DNA from: an uncultured Clostridium sp.
Lineage (GTDB): Bacteria > Bacillota > Clostridia > Lachnospirales > Lachnospiraceae
Assembly (NCBI GenBank): GCA_945915475.1
Contig: CAMEFI010000002.1
Location: forward strand, 1-64,000
Length of the DNA: 64,000 nucleotides
Direction: 5' to 3'
Under the pieces are notes generated by a model. That model ran no database searches and was not told where the DNA came from. It saw nothing but the letters and a program-made list of their open reading frames with translations. A program made the position numbers and the translations under genes. Within the stretch, counting starts at the first letter, position 1; each line of letters begins with the position of its first letter. This document shows positions 53,989 to 60,446 of the stretch, piece after piece.

Positions 53989-54223
53989 GATTAGGGTGTA
54001 ATAAGCCCATTTCAAATTTATGATCTGGCCTATTGCACAAAATGGATTATTTGCATTCCATTGCGCTAACCGTTCCAATGAGCCTCTAAGCGCAAAAATC
54101 GTGTTCAGGAAAGGCTTCCACGATTTTCAGAGTCCCATCTACACAGCGCAAAAGTCATTTAAACAATCCATTTTGTGCAATATGTCATCCAAGTTTTTGA
54201 AAATGGGCTTATTACACCCTAAT
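53989..54223. mobile_element. Fold-back MITE-like element with 8-bp target duplication
   Basis: A 235-bp element whose ends are inverted copies: left GATTAGGGTGTAATAAGCCC with CATTTCAAA, right the complement of ATTAGGGTGTAATAAGCCC with CATTTTCAAA. A second matched inner pair is TATTGCACAAAATGGATT (from about 54032 and about 54165). The centre holds another hairpin around AAAATCGTG / CACGATTTT. The direct repeat CTTTATAG flanks it exactly (53981-53988 and 54224-54231), as expected for a target-site duplication. It encodes no transposase; a 72-codon open frame inside follows the repeat and is not a gene. Likely a non-autonomous mobile element mobilised in trans. Confidence 0.8.
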
Positions 54224-54250
54224 CTTTATAGAAGATGATTTGTTATAATT

Positions 54251-54392
54251 TGGTCATAATAACAACCTCATATTCATAATTATGACAATCTGGTCATAAA
54301 CCGTGAAACAGACAATCCGGTTTATGATTTTTTTGGTCTTTTTTATGACTAAAAAGTAGCAAAAAAATGAGTTTCGGCATTTTTGGTCATAA
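54251..54392. repeat. Repeated TGGTCATAA motifs upstream of the tad genes
   Basis: TGGTCATAA occurs at 54251-54259, 54291-54299 and 54384-54392. Related inverted TTATGAC motifs lie near 54280 and 54345, and the palindrome TCATAATTATGA is near 54274-54285. The motifs end 4 bases before the promoter of the prepilin-peptidase gene, suggesting operator sites. Confidence 0.6.
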
Positions 54393-54395
54393 TCG

Positions 54396-54424
54396 TAGAC
54401 AGACAAAAAAATTAAGTATATAAT
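54396..54424 (+). promoter_or_regulatory. tad operon promoter
   Basis: TAGACA (54396-54401), a 17-base spacer and consensus TATAAT (54419-54424), 30 bases before the prepilin-peptidase start. Confidence 0.65.
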
Positions 54425-54454
54425 GGCAAAAATATAAAGGAAGGAAGATTACAA

Positions 54455-54907
54455 ATGCTATACGAAGTTCGTTTAATTCTGGTAGGCGCCCTGCTTGCAA
54501 GGGCAATTTATACGGATGTAAAAGAAGGAAAAATTGAAAATATGGTGATTGCTGTGGGTCTCTTATGGGGAATTCTTTATGCTTATATGACGGGAGGATG
54601 GGGGGAGATCCTTAGGGCAGGAAAATGTGCTGTCCTGGTGTTTGTTTCATTATATGGATTCTTTTTGCTGCGTGGTCTGGGAGCAGGAGATATTAAGCTT
54701 ATGATGGTGCTTGTTCTGTTTTATCCGGACCGGGCATTTATGATGGTGGCAGAGGCTTTTGTGGCTGGGGCAGGAATGGCACTTTGCAGAATGGGTAAAA
54801 GGTTTGTGACAGGACAGGTAGTATACAAAAAGGGAGAGACAATTCCTTTTTCGATACCTGTGACATGTAGTGTATTGTTATGTGCCATACAGGAGGTGAT
54901 AGGATGA
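54455..54907 (+). CDS. Prepilin peptidase, A24 family (CpaA/TadV-like)
   Basis: A 150-aa membrane aspartic protease with about five helices. The two catalytic aspartates are in 'RAIYTDVKEGKIENMV' (first) and the GxGD motif 'LRGLGAGDIKLMMVL' (second). It lacks the N-terminal cysteine/methyltransferase domain of type IV PilD, as TadV/CpaA enzymes do. It would process Flp-type prepilins. AAGGAAGG precedes the ATG. It overlaps the next gene by 4 bases (ATGA). Confidence 0.9.
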   Translation: MLYEVRLILVGALLARAIYTDVKEGKIENMVIAVGLLWGILYAYMTGGWGEILRAGKCAVLVFVSLYGFFLLRGLGAGDIKLMMVLVLFYPDRAFMMVAEAFVAGAGMALCRMGKRFVTGQVVYKKGETIPFSIPVTCSVLLCAIQEVIG

Positions 54908-55776
54908 TTCGGATTGGAATCCTGGATGAAGAAGTACAGTATGTGGGCAAACTTGCAGCATATCTGAACAGGGAGAATAAGGGAGCTATAAAGTGTAGTG
55001 CCTTTACGGAGGAAGAAAAGCTTGTGGATTATATGGAGAAGAATGGTCTGGATGTAGTGGTGGCAACAAAAGGGAAAGCCTTAGAACATATGGCAGAACA
55101 ATTTCAAAAGGTATGCTGTATTGAGCTTGCAGAAGAGAGAAAGAAAGGACGGTTTCCCTGTATTTACCGGTATCAAAGCGGGGAGAGAATAGCAAAGGAA
55201 ATAAATGGAATTCTTAATTGTGAAGGTTTGTATGCGGCACGGGACAGACCGGCTGTGGCAATCTATTCGCCCATTGGGAGATGTGGTAAGACGAAAATGG
55301 CACTTGACTTTGTAAGGGCGAGGGAAGAGAGAAGATGGATCTATATTGGATTAGAAGATTATGGAATACATCCCGTGGATGGGATAAATGACTGGTTATA
55401 TTATGTGAAGGAACGAAAGGAGGAAAAAATTGTGGAGATAATAGATCGTTCAGAAGGCTTGCTGGCATCTCCATTTTCTCCCTTTGATACAAAATTGTTA
55501 GATAGGACGGATATGGAATGGTTAATATCGATACTTAAGAAAAGTAAGCAATATCAGGGAATACTTTTTGATATTGGGACAGGAGTTTTAAAGGACATTA
55601 CAATTCTGACATTGTTTGACCGGGTGCTGGTGCCTTGTCTGTATAGTGGGGCATCTGTTAAGAAGAAAGAACGTTTTGAAGAGGTAGCCCGGGCATATGG
55701 TTTAAATGACTGGATTAGGGATGTGGTATTCCTTGACATGGAGCAGGAGGTATCGTTGCAGGCACTGTTGGAGTAG
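54904..55776 (+). CDS. CpaE/TadZ-like P-loop protein of a Flp pilus locus
   Basis: A 290-aa protein started at 54904, 7 bases after GGAGG and overlapping the peptidase stop. An N-terminal receiver-like domain (1-110; 'IRIGILDEEVQYVGKLAAYL') is followed by a MinD/ParA-type ATPase domain with P-loop 'AIYSPIGRCGKTKMALDF' and later 'YQGILFDIGTGVLKDITILTLFDRVLVP'. The Walker A is a variant: IGRCGKTK instead of KGGVGKTT. Such TadZ/CpaE proteins position the pilus machine. With the A24 peptidase it marks the start of a tad locus whose other genes are missing from the window. Confidence 0.75.
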   Translation: MIRIGILDEEVQYVGKLAAYLNRENKGAIKCSAFTEEEKLVDYMEKNGLDVVVATKGKALEHMAEQFQKVCCIELAEERKKGRFPCIYRYQSGERIAKEINGILNCEGLYAARDRPAVAIYSPIGRCGKTKMALDFVRAREERRWIYIGLEDYGIHPVDGINDWLYYVKERKEEKIVEIIDRSEGLLASPFSPFDTKLLDRTDMEWLISILKKSKQYQGILFDIGTGVLKDITILTLFDRVLVPCLYSGASVKKKERFEEVARAYGLNDWIRDVVFLDMEQEVSLQALLE

Positions 55777-55830
55777 GTAAGGAAAAATACGCAGTCAGAT
55801 GGTTGCAACAGGAAGAGAAAGGATAACAGT

Positions 55831-55980
55831 GTGGAAAAGAGGGCACAAGAGGAAAAAGAAAGTTTGCAAAGGGAGTTATACATACAATTTACAATCATCG
55901 CTTCTTTGACGATTATATATATTTATAGCTTGATAATCAGGTTTTTTGTTCATCTAACTTTTCCTCAACTTTCTTTATAA
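55831..55980 (+). pseudogene. Truncated third tad-locus gene at the island junction
   Basis: A GTG start (55831) with AAAGGA 7 bases upstream opens a frame of VEKRAQEEKESLQREL... that turns into hydrophobic sequence and stops at 55980 inside the 3' end of the recombinase gene (opposite strand). The first 16 or so codons look like a normal charged start of a cytoplasmic protein, placed where cpaF or another tad gene is expected. The remainder is probably island DNA. I read this as a gene cut by integration near 55890-55935. It could instead be a short intact membrane peptide. Confidence 0.4.
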
Positions 55981-57778
55981 TTTCTTCCAGTGATTTTTTC
56001 TGCTGTTCACATTTTTCAACCATTCTTGTATATCCATTTTCTTTAGCAACAATTAAAGCAGATTCGACATCAGCTAATTGCATTTTATAGTTCAATAGAT
56101 ACTGTGAAGAAGGCTTAAACAGTGAGCAGGAAATACAAGCATCTACTTTGTCACATACACCTAATTCAGTAGGCTTACAACACCAGCCATTGCAAAGAGG
56201 TATTGCATTTTTGTAGTCTTCAATCACAAGAGAATCCATTTTACCAATAGCATTAATAAGAATAGATTCCTTTCGTAAATATTCCTGCATTTGTTCATTC
56301 AATGCTTGATTCTTCGCAACAGCATAATAGCTTAGAGACTCCAATGATTTATGCCCAAGCATGTCTGCAGCAACTCTTGGATCTTCGCCCATATTGATAA
56401 GATTTGTTGCTTTTGTTGCTCTGAACTTATGCGTTCCAAACTCCAATAATTTCCCATTAGAACCCAAGATATTTTCTTCGATGATGACTGTTTTTATGTT
56501 TTTAACAAATGTTGAATAAGTAATAGGGCTACCATCAGGATTAACAAAAACATACTGTGCATTTGGATATTTCTTTTCACCATATTCAAGTTCCTTTTTA
56601 ATAATGTTGTAAACATATTCATCTAATGGGATGTTGTTGTATCTACGTGTCTTGTACATATAATTGGATAAATAATGCTTTCCATTTTTTTCTTTTAGAG
56701 CATCTTTTTTCATTCGTAGTACTTCAGATATTCTCATTCCGCCATGATGTAGGATTAAAAGTATTCTTCCATATACCTTGGGTAATTTAGGAACTGCAAT
56801 TTTAAATAGAGATGCAATTTCCTCATTTGAATAGAATTCAGTCTTACGTTTGGTCTTAAAATAATAATCTTCAGGAAGAAAAATCATATTTTGAGGGAAT
56901 AAATCATTTTCAGATACTATTCCCCATTCAAACATGGCACATAGATTTAGTATATTAGCGTTTATTTTATGTTGTGAGAAATCAGATTCAGTTCTTAAAT
57001 ACATAAAATATGCTTCTAAAGTATCCCTGGTAATATCTTTAAAGGATAAAATGTTTTCGTCAAATTCTTCCAACCAATTTGTAAATTCAATAATATCCCT
57101 AAGTATTCGAACTCCTGTTTTTTGTACAATAGAATCAAGTTTAAACCATAGGTATTCTTTAGTTGCTTTTCTCATATCTGGATGAGTTATTACAGAGAAA
57201 TCAAAATTAGCATTGTCAGATGCATCAGGATTTAGCTCTTTACCAGCCCAATAATCACGTTCAAACATTGGTTTTGAGGATTCCAAGTATTCAAATATGC
57301 AAGATTGAATGGCTGCAAGAAAAGTTATTAATCTGTTTTTCTTTTTAACAGGTACAATTTCTTTTCCAGAAATGGCACTACCATTACCAATTACTGCTTT
57401 ATGATTAGAAGCAACAATAAACGCTTTAAACGAATCTACATTTATAGATAGTACAGATTCACAATTGTATGTATTAACATATTTAAAAAGCCATTTAAAC
57501 CTATCAACATACTCAGCAAATGTTAAAACAGTAATAGATTTTTTTGTAATTAAATGATAAAGAAAATATTTTGATTCTTCGCGGACTAAAGCAACATTGC
57601 AAAGAGTAAAATCCATTGCATTATTCATAACATTTGTGCGAGCCTTCCACATATATTGCTGATGTTTAGTAGCATTCTTATATAATTCCCAATCACATAC
57701 ATACCATATGTCACTGTTAAAAGGGGGTTCAAAGGGAAAGGAGTATTCCTTATCCCTCTGTAATAATGTCTGAATCAT
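55937..57778 (-). CDS. Tyrosine recombinase with Tn554 TnpB-like cysteine tail
   Basis: A 613-aa integrase started at the ATG at 57778, which follows GGAAGG by 8 bases; a TTG 18 bases upstream is less likely. The catalytic residues are all present: Arg349 ('HHGGMRISEVLRM'), His450 and Arg453 ('THKFRATKATN'), His476 ('MLGHKSLES') and Tyr485 ('SYYAVAK'). After the catalytic domain comes a cysteine cluster (about 529-551, 'CNGWCC', 'CDKVDACISC') and a helical tail, as in TnpB of Tn554-type transposons. At the left end of an island; probably the enzyme that moved it. Its 5' end overlaps the small gene upstream. Confidence 0.9.
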   Translation of the reverse strand: MIQTLLQRDKEYSFPFEPPFNSDIWYVCDWELYKNATKHQQYMWKARTNVMNNAMDFTLCNVALVREESKYFLYHLITKKSITVLTFAEYVDRFKWLFKYVNTYNCESVLSINVDSFKAFIVASNHKAVIGNGSAISGKEIVPVKKKNRLITFLAAIQSCIFEYLESSKPMFERDYWAGKELNPDASDNANFDFSVITHPDMRKATKEYLWFKLDSIVQKTGVRILRDIIEFTNWLEEFDENILSFKDITRDTLEAYFMYLRTESDFSQHKINANILNLCAMFEWGIVSENDLFPQNMIFLPEDYYFKTKRKTEFYSNEEIASLFKIAVPKLPKVYGRILLILHHGGMRISEVLRMKKDALKEKNGKHYLSNYMYKTRRYNNIPLDEYVYNIIKKELEYGEKKYPNAQYVFVNPDGSPITYSTFVKNIKTVIIEENILGSNGKLLEFGTHKFRATKATNLINMGEDPRVAADMLGHKSLESLSYYAVAKNQALNEQMQEYLRKESILINAIGKMDSLVIEDYKNAIPLCNGWCCKPTELGVCDKVDACISCSLFKPSSQYLLNYKMQLADVESALIVAKENGYTRMVEKCEQQKKSLEEIIKKVEEKLDEQKT

Positions 57779-58001
57779 TTGTTTCACCTTCCTCAATCTT
57801 TTCTAATTTTGCTATTATTAGTTCCAAGTTTTCTTTTACCTGCAAAGCAGAAGACAAATTTTGTTCAAAATTATTGTTCTTATAATATTCAATTTGTTTG
57901 TTCAGCTTTCCCAAATGTTGCTTATGTACGTCCAGAAATTTAATACTTGTCCTGAAAAATTGACAAGTCTTATTTATATTAATAGGTATAGAAAACGGCA
58001 T
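57750..58001 (-). CDS. Small coiled-coil protein paired with the recombinase
   Basis: An 83-aa ORF overlapping the recombinase start by 29 bases. The C-terminal two thirds are helical and charged ('KQHLGKLNKQIEYYKNNNFEQNLSSALQVKENLELIIAKLEKIEEGE'). It might be a recombination-direction or DNA-binding accessory protein, by analogy with the small proteins of Tn554-like elements. The ATG at 58001 has no ribosome site and lies inside a hairpin, so the true start may be further in. Confidence 0.55.
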   Translation of the reverse strand: MPFSIPININKTCQFFRTSIKFLDVHKQHLGKLNKQIEYYKNNNFEQNLSSALQVKENLELIIAKLEKIEEGETNDSDIITEG

Positions 58002-58036
58002 ACTGCCAATAATGTGTAATATTGGTAATATGCCGT
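57995..58036. repeat. Inverted repeat at the start of the small recombinase-linked gene
   Basis: ACGGCATACTGCCAATA pairs with TATTGGTAATATGCCGT around 8 bases, with a few mismatches. It covers the putative start codon of the 83-aa ORF. Could be an RNA hairpin or a recombinase/accessory binding site. Confidence 0.55.
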
Positions 58037-58110
58037 AATATATATTCTAATGCGTATTAATTATTTTTATACAGAATAAAAACGCATTATTCATTCATCC
58101 AAATAAAAAT

Positions 58111-58156
58111 AGAGACAATACATTTTGTAAGAATCCTTAACAATTGTATTGTCTCT
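58111..58156. repeat. 12-bp perfect inverted repeat
   Basis: AGAGACAATACA pairs with TGTATTGTCTCT around a 22-base centre. On the minus strand it is followed by ATTTTTATTT, so it might be a terminator in that direction or a protein-binding site. Confidence 0.55.
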
Positions 58157-58207
58157 ACACTTATTTATATTATACATTATTCAAATTTTTAAGTCAAAAA
58201 AATGGGT

Positions 58208-58230
58208 AATGCAAATTGTACGTACTTAAG
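58208..58230. repeat. 23-bp direct repeat, copy 1
   Basis: AATGCAAATTGTACG-T-ACTTAAG; the second copy at 58491-58513 differs at one base. The two copies bracket the ORF-free stretch with a promoter and terminator. Confidence 0.8.
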
Positions 58231-58241
58231 AGATAATTTGC

Positions 58242-58271
58242 TTGAAATGAGTGTTTGCAATGTTTTATAAT
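58242..58271 (+). promoter_or_regulatory. Promoter of the ORF-free transcript
   Basis: TTGAAA (58242-58247), an 18-base spacer and consensus TATAAT (58266-58271). No credible ORF follows before the terminator at 58442. Confidence 0.6.
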
Positions 58272-58277
58272 TTAATC

Positions 58278-58475
58278 AGGATGAAAGAGAGAAAAACATC
58301 CTAATAAGAGAGATGCATACAATCTGATTGAGAAAATGCATAAATGATTAAAACACAAAAAGTTTTAAGTTGGTCGTACTACACGACTGCGAAGTATGGA
58401 TAAGTTATAACTTTATTTTGCCTTTTTAGGCTTTGTACAAGAAAGCAGCAATGGTTCAGCCAAAGCTGCTTTTTT
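58278..58475 (+). ncRNA. Candidate structured small RNA of about 200 nt
   Basis: The stretch between the promoter at 58242-58271 and the terminator has no ORF longer than a few codons but many short helices. These include TGCAT/ATGCA near 58313-58342, AAAAC/GTTTT near 58352-58368, GTCGT-ACTAC-ACGAC near 58373-58387, the palindrome AAGTTATAACTT near 58402-58413 and GCC-TTTTTA-GGC near 58420-58431. It ends in a terminator hairpin. The 5' end is estimated from the -10 box. It lies between direct repeats, upstream of an unrecognised gene in the island. I know no RNA family that matches. Confidence 0.4.
58442..58475 (+). terminator. Intrinsic terminator of the ORF-free transcript
   Basis: AAAGCAGC pairs with GCTGCTTT and is followed by a T-run (TTTTTT in total). 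No protein gene lies upstream on this strand within the island. Confidence 0.75.
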
Positions 58476-58490
58476 ACTGCAATGCAAATT

Positions 58491-58513
58491 GTACGCACTT
58501 AAGGCTTGATTCA
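58491..58513. repeat. 23-bp direct repeat, copy 2
   Basis: AATGCAAATTGTACG-C-ACTTAAG; one base different from the copy at 58208-58230, start to start 283 bases. Confidence 0.8.
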
Positions 58514-58610
58514 ATTGATTTGTGTCGGATGATTTTACTACAATATATTTAGAGAGAAAGAAAGGAGGTACAATATTATTAGAAAGATAAATAAGGTAAA
58601 GGTGGACTAT

Positions 58611-59057
58611 ATGAAAGCATTTCATTTTTATTATCTTTGTTGCAAATTCAGTGATAGAATTTTCGAAGTATTCTATGATTTTGAATGTTTCGTAGTTGAC
58701 AGATACCCAGAATTTGATAAGAAAGGTCCTTATGATAATATCAATTCCTTTTATCAATGGATATCGGCATCAATGGACGCCGCTGATTACAATAAAGAAC
58801 AGGCTCGTATTGCTTTAAGGGCAGTTGTCGATGAAATAATGAAATATGAGAAAAAAGATAGATGTCGCTGCTTTGAATGTGAGCCGTCATGTTTTAGTGT
58901 TTCTAATCATGAATTTCTGGATAGCTATTTTAGTATCATTGATATTATAGATCCTACGGGAAGCTTTGAAGATTACATGCAAGATTTTCAACGCGAAATA
59001 AATGCAATCAGAAAATGCAGTTTTAAAGTCGAAAAACCAAAAGATATTGATATGTAA
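58611..59057 (+). CDS. Unrecognised cysteine-containing protein in the island
   Basis: A 148-aa soluble protein (MKAFHFYYLCCKFSDRIFEVFYDFECFVVDRYPEF...) with aromatic-rich helices and a cysteine cluster 'DRCRCFECEPSCFSVSNHEF' that could bind a metal. The C-terminus is 'IRKCSFKVEKPKDIDM'. No signal peptide. The ATG at 58611 has AAGGTGG 5 bases upstream. A much stronger AAAGGAGG lies at 58561-58568, where the in-frame codons 6 and 9 bases later are ATT (58575 and 58578), so translation might begin at ATT and add 11-12 residues. It follows the candidate small RNA and its repeat. I do not recognise a family. Confidence 0.65.
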   Translation: MKAFHFYYLCCKFSDRIFEVFYDFECFVVDRYPEFDKKGPYDNINSFYQWISASMDAADYNKEQARIALRAVVDEIMKYEKKDRCRCFECEPSCFSVSNHEFLDSYFSIIDIIDPTGSFEDYMQDFQREINAIRKCSFKVEKPKDIDM

Positions 59058-59095
59058 AACATTTTATCCTTTCTTATACTTCCAATTACAATGGA

Positions 59096-59911
59096 ATGGA
59101 ATACAATGCAATTGTTACAGAAACGGGAGTTTCTATAAATAATATTCCTTCTGGAAAATATGAAATTGTAGAAACTAATGATAATACATTCATATTAGAA
59201 GGTATAGATTTACAGACAACAAGTTCTATTTCAGTTGTTAATGAAGATGGTAGATGGTATTTAATTATCGCAGAAACAAATAAAAACCAGACAGGAACTA
59301 TCACATTAAATATGAATACAGATTCCTTTGATGGTATAGATAGCGCTATGATGGTATCAAACAGATTCTCATTAACACAAACATCTCCTATGCAGGTTAT
59401 GATGTTATCAATGTTTAGTGATGAAATAACAGTTCCAGAATATGTAGAACCTATCACATATACAATCACATATAAAGATTGTGATGTAATAGACGATACA
59501 AAGTATTCAGAGAACAGCGAAGCTACACTAAAAGATTGTGATATAGAAAACTTCCTTGGATGGTCCGAAGATAGCGAAGCTACAGAGCCAGAATACTTGG
59601 CAGGCGATACAATAACAATGGAAAAGGACATTGTTCTATATCCAGTTATTGAATCTGTAGAATCTACAGAAGAAGAGACTTCTGAAAAAATAGAGTCTGA
59701 GGAACAGGAAGAAAACACTGAAACAGAAAACACATCCGAAGAGGAAACTTCTGAATCAGAAGAATCTACAGAAGTTGTGGAAACTGTAACGGAAGAAGAA
59801 TCCTCTGAAACACAGGAAGAATCTTCCGAGGCAGAAGAGACAGAAACAGAGAGTTCTGAAACTCATGGAAGCGAAGAACCTCTTGAAAAGAATTCAGCTT
59901 TTCCTGAATAA
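59096..59911 (+). pseudogene. Fragment of a surface protein: repeat domain plus acidic tail
   Basis: A 271-aa open frame without a signal peptide and with only GGA before the ATG. The frame stays open upstream to 59051 and reads like a continuing domain ('SYTSNYNG' before 'MEYNAIVTETGVSI'), suggesting loss of the 5' end. Residues 115-185 hold an InlB-like unit ('ITYTITYKDCDVI...FLGWSEDSEATEPEYLAGDTITMEKDIVLYPV'). The last 85 residues are almost entirely Glu, Ser and Thr, as in wall-spanning tails, but the end 'KNSAFPE' carries no LPxTG or membrane anchor. Probably a remnant of a larger secreted protein; an intact small acidic protein is possible. Confidence 0.55.
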
Positions 59912-59935
59912 ACAAACCCCCTTTATATTATTATG

Positions 59936-59966
59936 GGCAGTCGGCAATTCGCTGGCTGCTTTTTTA
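59936..59966 (+). terminator. Terminator after the surface-protein fragment
   Basis: GGCAGTCGGC pairs with GCTGGCTGC around AATTC, followed by TTTTTT. Confidence 0.8.
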
Positions 59967-60108
59967 ATGATTTGTTGTAAATAAAGTAGCTTATGTGTAT
60001 TATAAATAATAGGGATTAGATATTAAAAAAATGATATTTAATGTTTGTAAAAAGAAGCTGAGAGTAGTATAATTTTAAATAGAATTACCTGCACAGGGAG
60101 GGAAGAAA

Positions 60109-60375
60109 ATGCTTGAATTATTTGTAAATGATAACTACAAATTACTGAAATTATTATATGACAATCAGACAGTAATATTAGGAGAAAAAGTTGTTCCGCT
60201 GCGGCAGATTGAAATAGCCAATACGCTTGGCTACAGTAAAATGAAAACGAATGCTATTTTTGTGAAATTGCAGGAACAAGAATTAATCAAGCAGGAGGCA
60301 AGAGGAAAATATACCTTAACTGAAAAAGCAGAAAAAATCGTGAAATATATTGAGAAAATTGATGATATTAAATAG
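60109..60375 (+). CDS. Winged-helix regulator preceding the restriction genes
   Basis: An 88-aa MarR/ArsR-like winged helix. The recognition region is 'PLRQIEIANTLGYSKMKTNAIFVKLQEQELIKQEARGKYTLTEKAEKIVKYI', with the wing at 'ARGKYTLT'. GGAGGG precedes the ATG by 6 bases. It lies 71 bases before hsdR on the same strand and might time expression of the restriction genes, as controller proteins do. Whether it binds its own promoter is not known. Confidence 0.82.
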   Translation: MLELFVNDNYKLLKLLYDNQTVILGEKVVPLRQIEIANTLGYSKMKTNAIFVKLQEQELIKQEARGKYTLTEKAEKIVKYIEKIDDIK

Positions 60376-60446
60376 AAAATAACGATATAAGTCCAGATTA
60401 AGGGACAGCAAATAATTTAAACTACGAATATACAGGAGGATTAGAG

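Noticed and set aside
54020-54238. 72-codon plus-strand ORF
   Set aside because: Lies wholly inside the fold-back element, follows its inverted arms and has no ribosome site.
54251-54392. CRISPR or integron-type repeats
   Set aside because: Nine-base motifs at irregular spacing next to a promoter fit regulator sites better.
58208-58513. CRISPR array
   Set aside because: Only two direct repeats, 283 bases apart, with no regular spacers and no cas genes.
59086-59733. 215-codon minus-strand ORF rich in Ser/Val
   Set aside because: Shadow of the acidic Glu/Ser/Thr tail on the plus strand; no ribosome site and no protein-like composition.
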